Assembly (NCBI GenBank): GCA_035626855.1
Contig: DASPMW010000196.1
Location: 1-8,826, forward strand
DNA length: 8,826 bases
Source: JAPWJZ01 sp035626855
Lineage (GTDB): Bacteria > Pseudomonadota > Alphaproteobacteria > Micavibrionales > UBA2020
Reading direction: 5' to 3'
The notes under the pieces are model-generated. The model saw nothing but the letters and a program-made list of their open reading frames with translations, had not been told where the DNA came from and did no database searches. Each line of letters begins with the position of its first letter. The stretch's first letter is position 1. This document shows, in pieces, positions 6,197-8,826 of the stretch. The position numbers and the translations under genes were made by a program.

Positions 6197-7811
6197 GGAT
6201 TAGTTCGTAGAGCGCGACGGCGGCAGCGTTCGACACGTTCAGGCTCGAAATCGGTCCGGATGTCGGCAGCTTCGCCAGCACGTCGCAGTTCTCCGCCACG
6301 AGGCGGCGGAGACCGTCGCCTTCCGCGCCCAGGACGAGGCAGACCTTGCCGCTGGTGGAAAGTTCGGAAATGGTTTCCTTGCCTTCCTCGGCGAGACCGA
6401 TGCAGAAGAAGCCGGATTCCTTCAGTTGCTCGAGCGCGCGGGACAGGTTCACTTCACGCAGGACGGGCACATGCTCGACCGCGCCGGATGCCGTTTTGGC
6501 AAGCGTGCCGGTGATGTCGGGCGCGTGGAGTTTCTGCACGATGACGCCGCTTGCTCCAAATGCCGCCGCCGAGCGCAGGATCGCGCCGACGTTATGCGGA
6601 TCGGTGACCTGGTCGAGCATGAGGATTTTCGCGTTCGCGGGCATCGTCAGCAGGAAGTCGGCAAGATCGGGATCTTCGAGCGGCTGGGTATCGAGCAGCA
6701 GGCCCTGGTGGACCGCATCGCGCGGCAGCAGGCGTTCGATGTCGACGTTTTCGACATAGGTCGGGTGCGGCAGTTTCAGCCCCTCCGCCTGCGCTTCTTC
6801 AAAGGCTTCCTTGATCGATTCATAGCCGCTGCCGGTGACCAGCAGACGCTGGTGCAGCCGCTTCGGGTTCGTCAGCGCGGCCTTCACGGCATGCACGCCG
6901 TAAAGGAAGGCGGAGGAGGGGGAACCGTAGCCGGGCCGGTCGGATTTCAGGCGTGCCTTTGTTTCAGGCGACGCGCGGAACGGTTCGATTGCCGCCACTT
7001 CGTCTTCTTCCAGCTGGAAATCCCGCGCGCGGCTGGGGCGCTTGTCGAAATCACGCGCGCCTTTGCGGTGGCCGAAGGATGTGCCGCCCCCTGCGCCGCG
7101 ATCAAAATTTCCGCCTTCACGGCGCTCGAAGCTGCCACCTTCGCGGCGCTCATAGGGCTTTTTATAGGGACGATCGCCGCCGCTGCGCTCAGGACGGTCG
7201 AAAGAACGCGCGGGGCGCTCGCCGCCTTCCGCCCGGTCGCGGCCTGCGGACGCACGGTCATTGTTCCATTCGCGTTTCTGGTAGGGACGGTCGCTGCCGC
7301 CTTCGCGGCGCTCATAGGGTTTCTTATAGGGGCGGTCGCCGCCGCCCGATGCGCCGGCATCGCGGTCGCGATAGGGCTTTTTATAAGGACGATCACCGCC
7401 GCCCGCGCCGCCTTCCGCACGATCGCGGAACGGCTTTTTATAGGGACGGTCGCCGCCAGCCGCTCTTTCGGGACGATCGCCAAAGGTCTTCCGGTAGGAG
7501 CGATCTCCGCCGCCGGCACGGTCCGGACGGTCGCTGGTGCTGCGCTGCGGGCGGTCGCTGCTCCATTCGCGCTTTTTATAAGGCTTGTCGCCGCCAGAAT
7601 CGCGGGAGTCGAAACGGGGTTTGCTATCGCGCGCGCCGAAGCCGCCGCGGCTCTCGCCCGGCTTGCTGAAGCGCTTGGCGCCATCGCGGCTGCCGCCTCT
7701 ATCCCCTTCAAACTTCTTGCCAAAACCGCCGCCACCCGGTTTGCGCGGGCCTTTGCCTCCGCCACCAAATTTTTTGCCTTTTGACTGGAATTTGCCGTCG
7801 TTCTGTGACAT
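6186..7811 (-). CDS. rlmB: 23S rRNA (guanosine-2'-O-)-methyltransferase RlmB/TrmH family, with long disordered N-terminal extension
   Basis: A 541-residue SpoU/TrmH (SPOUT) methyltransferase. RlmB methylates the 2'-OH of a conserved guanosine in the 23S rRNA peptidyl-transferase loop (G2251 in E. coli). The C-terminal 240 residues are a complete RlmB. The substrate-binding domain runs about 301-380 (FLYGVHAVKAAL, VHQGLLL). SPOUT motif 1 is LDQVTDPHNVGAILRSAAAF (399-418), with N407 and R413. Motif 2 is LVLGAEGDGL (492-501). Motif 3 is LPTSGPISSLNVSNAAAVAL (515-534). E. coli RlmB is about 243 residues, so this protein is more than twice as long. The first 260 or so residues are Arg/Lys/Gly/Asp-rich, almost without aliphatic residues, and carry seven DRPYKK-type repeats, so they are predicted to be disordered and RNA-binding. 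The ATG has only a weak AAGAAGA upstream. The gene is divergent from tRNA-Tyr and overlaps the P-loop gene downstream. TrmH-type tRNA methylation is a less likely alternative. Confidence 0.93.
   Translation of the reverse strand: MSQNDGKFQSKGKKFGGGGKGPRKPGGGGFGKKFEGDRGGSRDGAKRFSKPGESRGGFGARDSKPRFDSRDSGGDKPYKKREWSSDRPQRSTSDRPDRAGGGDRSYRKTFGDRPERAAGGDRPYKKPFRDRAEGGAGGGDRPYKKPYRDRDAGASGGGDRPYKKPYERREGGSDRPYQKREWNNDRASAGRDRAEGGERPARSFDRPERSGGDRPYKKPYERREGGSFERREGGNFDRGAGGGTSFGHRKGARDFDKRPSRARDFQLEEDEVAAIEPFRASPETKARLKSDRPGYGSPSSAFLYGVHAVKAALTNPKRLHQRLLVTGSGYESIKEAFEEAQAEGLKLPHPTYVENVDIERLLPRDAVHQGLLLDTQPLEDPDLADFLLTMPANAKILMLDQVTDPHNVGAILRSAAAFGASGVIVQKLHAPDITGTLAKTASGAVEHVPVLREVNLSRALEQLKESGFFCIGLAEEGKETISELSTSGKVCLVLGAEGDGLRRLVAENCDVLAKLPTSGPISSLNVSNAAAVALYELIRAA
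7131..7589 (-). repeat. Tandem-type repeats in rlmB encoding DRPYKK units
   Basis: Seven units related to DRPYKKPY begin at RlmB residues 75, 103, 121, 140, 159, 174 and 213; variants are DKPYKKRE, DRSYRKTF and DRPYQKRE. The central units are spaced 18, 19, 19 and 15 residues apart, separated by Gly/Arg/Glu linkers such as RDRDAGASGGG. At DNA level the best pair is 7131-7183 and 7293-7345: 53 bp that differ at five positions, all silent. The array lies wholly inside the coding frame and keeps it open. Confidence 0.85.
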
Positions 7812-7824
7812 AAACTTATCTTCT

Positions 7825-7872
7825 TTCGTTAAAGCCTCGCGGCCAAGCTAACCGAATGGCCGCCTAAACGGA
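7825..7872. other. Inverted repeat in the rlmB / tRNA-Tyr intergenic region
   Basis: GCGGCCA (7839-7845) and TGGCCGC (7857-7863) form a 7-bp perfect stem with an 11-nt loop. Outside it TTCGTT (7825-7830) can pair with AACGGA (7867-7872) with one G-T pair, separated by an asymmetric internal loop. It lies in the leader of the rlmB mRNA and also just before the tRNA gene. There is no T run on either side, so a terminator is unlikely. It could be a leader structure or protein site, or chance in GC-rich DNA. No clear promoter for either gene was found in 7812-7890. Confidence 0.35.
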
Positions 7873-7890
7873 AGATAAAAGCGATAATGT

Positions 7891-7976
7891 GGAGGGGTGG
7901 CCGAGTGGTCAATGGCAGCAGACTGTAAATCTGCCCTCTTACGAGTTCGAAGGTTCAAATCCTTCCCCCTCCACCA
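7891..7976 (+). tRNA. tRNA-Tyr (anticodon GTA)
   Basis: The acceptor stem GGAGGGG (7891-7897) pairs with CCCCTCC (7966-7972), followed by discriminator A and an encoded CCA (7974-7976). The anticodon arm GCAGA/TCTGC (7918-7922, 7930-7934) encloses the loop CTGTAAA with anticodon GTA at 7925-7927. A long variable arm (about 7935-7948) marks it as class II, as expected for bacterial tRNA-Tyr. The T arm is GAAGG-TTCAAAT-CCTTC (7949-7965). All stems are intact. It is transcribed away from rlmB. No strong terminator is visible in 7977-8060, which otherwise holds nothing recognisable. Confidence 0.98.
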
Positions 7977-8060
7977 CTTTTCCCTTAAAGATCTGCCTTT
8001 GTTGCCGCTCTTTCTCCTTCTGGGCTTCTCTTGGTACGAAGGGGACCGGGGGCGCGAATG

Positions 8061-8501
8061 TTACCTGCGGATCTGGGAGCGCTTTGTAAACCAGCCCCGC
8101 CCGTAGTTTGTGCATATTTCTGTGTTTTTCGGGATCCGGCGTGTGGCCTCGAGGAAGTGGTAAGCGGTGCCTTCATCCTCTTCCCAGTAAATGTCAGCGT
8201 TGGGATTTTCGTCGTGGTTGCAGAATGCCATGACACCCATGACAATGCAGCAGCTCTTGCCCGGCGTGTCGATGTGAAAGAGCGCGCGCTGCCCGTTTGA
8301 AAGCGCGACCACCCTGAACTTGTAATCATGAAGAATGGTTTTGCCGACATGTGCTGTCGCAGCCTCATCCAGAAGGATGGCGGGTGATATTTCGATTATC
8401 TCGCCATCCCCGATGTCACTCACACAAAACACGCCCCGCCCTTTAGTCGCGGTGTGCTTCAGATAAAGGCCTTTTCTGCGGTCGAGCGTGTAGACGGTCA
8501 T
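8061..8501 (-). CDS. Small SET-domain protein (putative protein-lysine methyltransferase)
   Basis: A 146-residue protein that is almost entirely a SET domain, a fold that uses SAM to methylate lysines or, in some bacterial members, other targets. Numbering is from the ATG at 8501. KGRGVF (20-25) is the N-terminal SET signature, followed by GEIIEISPAILL. FCNHDENPNAD (93-103) matches the NHxxxPN motif with N95, H96, P100 and N101. EICTNYG (128-134) matches the ELxxDYG motif with the conserved Tyr133, but has Asn in place of the usual Asp before it. No post-SET zinc cysteines follow. An in-frame ATG at 8522 lies seven codons upstream, but AGGA (8512-8509) lies 7 nt before the ATG at 8501, so the shorter form is preferred. 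It sits 93 nt downstream of the DUF1275-like gene on the same strand. The target protein is unknown. Confidence 0.87.
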   Translation of the reverse strand: MTVYTLDRRKGLYLKHTATKGRGVFCVSDIGDGEIIEISPAILLDEAATAHVGKTILHDYKFRVVALSNGQRALFHIDTPGKSCCIVMGVMAFCNHDENPNADIYWEEDEGTAYHFLEATRRIPKNTEICTNYGRGWFTKRSQIRR

Positions 8502-8508
8502 CGAAATA

Positions 8509-8512
8509 TCCT
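8509..8512 (-). promoter_or_regulatory. Shine-Dalgarno site deciding the SET gene start
   Basis: AGGA on the minus strand lies 7 nt upstream of the ATG at 8501. The alternative ATG at 8522 has only CCCG and a poly-T stretch before it, so 8501 is favoured. Confidence 0.5.
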
Positions 8513-8594
8513 GGAATAGCATCGGGAAAAATTGGAATGGATCATGCGGGCAGGACGATTAACAAATGATGAACCGCGACTGTACATCACGGTC

Positions 8595-8826
8595 CTATTT
8601 CACGTAGCGATCCCGCCGGAATGCGGGCGTGGCGAGGATAAGCAGGAAGAAGGCAGCGCAGAAAAGCACGCCAGCACCCACGCCGCGATAAAACACAAGG
8701 CCGATGACCCCACCGCCAAGAAAGCTTAACAAGGTGCACAAATGAAGGCGGAGTTTCGCGATGGTGACGGCGCGTTGATCTTTTCCGTCCTCGCGGGTCA
8801 GCAATCCGAGTTCAATGCCGATATCA
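8595..8826 (-). CDS. DUF1275/YoaK-like membrane protein, C-terminal part (cut by right edge)
   Basis: The frame runs from the right edge to TAG at 8595-8597 and shows 77 residues. It opens with DIGIELGLL, which resembles the conserved segment after the first helices of DUF1275 (YoaK) proteins. A basic segment ending in AKLRLHL follows, and then two hydrophobic helices: one with the FLGGGVIGLVFYRGVG pattern and a last one, VLFCAAFFLLILATPAF. The protein ends in a short basic tail (RRDRYVK). Small glycine-rich helices and this ending fit the C-terminal half of the family, whose members are about 220-240 residues; its function is unknown. A TTG at 8804 could be read as a start, but the coding pattern and the family-like DIGIELG continue upstream of it, so the gene is better seen as truncated by the window. 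It precedes the SET gene on the same strand. Confidence 0.75.
   Translation of the reverse strand, partial: DIGIELGLLTREDGKDQRAVTIAKLRLHLCTLLSFLGGGVIGLVFYRGVGAGVLFCAAFFLLILATPAFRRDRYVK

Noticed and set aside
5801..6514. 237-codon plus-strand frame opposite the P-loop gene and the end of rlmB
   Set aside because: It is antisense to two genes with conserved motifs and shows no domain of its own.
7131..7589. CRISPR-like repeats
   Set aside because: The repeats are in frame, vary silently, have irregular spacing and encode a protein tail. There are no cas genes.
6947..7768. 273-codon minus-strand frame overlapping rlmB in another phase
   Set aside because: The repeat array has no stops in several frames. 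Only the RlmB frame continues into conserved motifs.
6426..7784. 452-codon plus-strand frame antisense to rlmB with a hydrophobic Ala/Ile/Val-rich product
   Set aside because: The hydrophobic look is the complement of the Arg/Gly/Lys-rich repeat codons. The rlmB frame carries the conserved SPOUT motifs.
7889..8106. Two short plus-strand frames starting at the tRNA-Tyr
   Set aside because: They translate the tRNA and its flank; the tRNA structure accounts for the sequence.
7985..8368. 127-codon minus-strand frame overlapping the SET gene
   Set aside because: The SET motifs lie in the other minus-strand frame, and this one is Arg/Ser/Thr-rich filler.

Overview
The window looks like an ordinary chromosomal segment of a GC-rich alphaproteobacterium. 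Evidence is the strong G/C preference at third codon positions, the three-domain PolA with intact proofreading, the Arg/Gly/Asp-rich tail on an RlmB-type rRNA methyltransferase, and several GTG/TTG starts. The genus cannot be named from the sequence. There are no insertion sequences, phage genes, CRISPR arrays or rRNA.

Layout, left to right. At 1-86 lies the last part of a plus-strand membrane protein, whose stop codon overlaps that of the convergent aldo/keto reductase gene (83-925, minus). Upstream of the reductase in the same direction is polA (950-3778, minus); the 24-nt gap suggests a two-gene transcript. A short divergent promoter region (about 3816-3884) separates polA from a class I SAM-dependent methyltransferase gene (3917-4705, plus). 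Next is a small gene of 57 codons with a TTG start (4839-5012, plus). Its stop is only 2 nt from the stop of a convergent five-helix membrane protein gene (5015-5509, minus). Then come a P-loop kinase-like gene (5606-6196, minus) and rlmB (6186-7811, minus), which overlap by 11 nt and are probably translationally coupled. A tRNA-Tyr gene (7891-7976, plus) diverges from rlmB. At the right edge are a small SET-domain gene (8061-8501, minus) and the C-terminal part of a DUF1275/YoaK-like membrane protein gene (8595-8826, minus, cut by the window edge).

The genes do not form one obvious pathway. The recognisable roles are DNA repair and replication (PolA), 23S rRNA 2'-O-methylation (RlmB), tRNA supply (tRNA-Tyr) and carbonyl reduction (the aldo/keto reductase). 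The others have family-level assignments only. The most notable items are the roughly 260-residue repetitive, probably disordered N-terminal extension of RlmB (seven DRPYKK-type units), the unannotated-looking 57-residue protein, and the P-loop gene coupled to rlmB. I found no convincing evidence of a new multi-gene defence, mobile or biosynthetic system.
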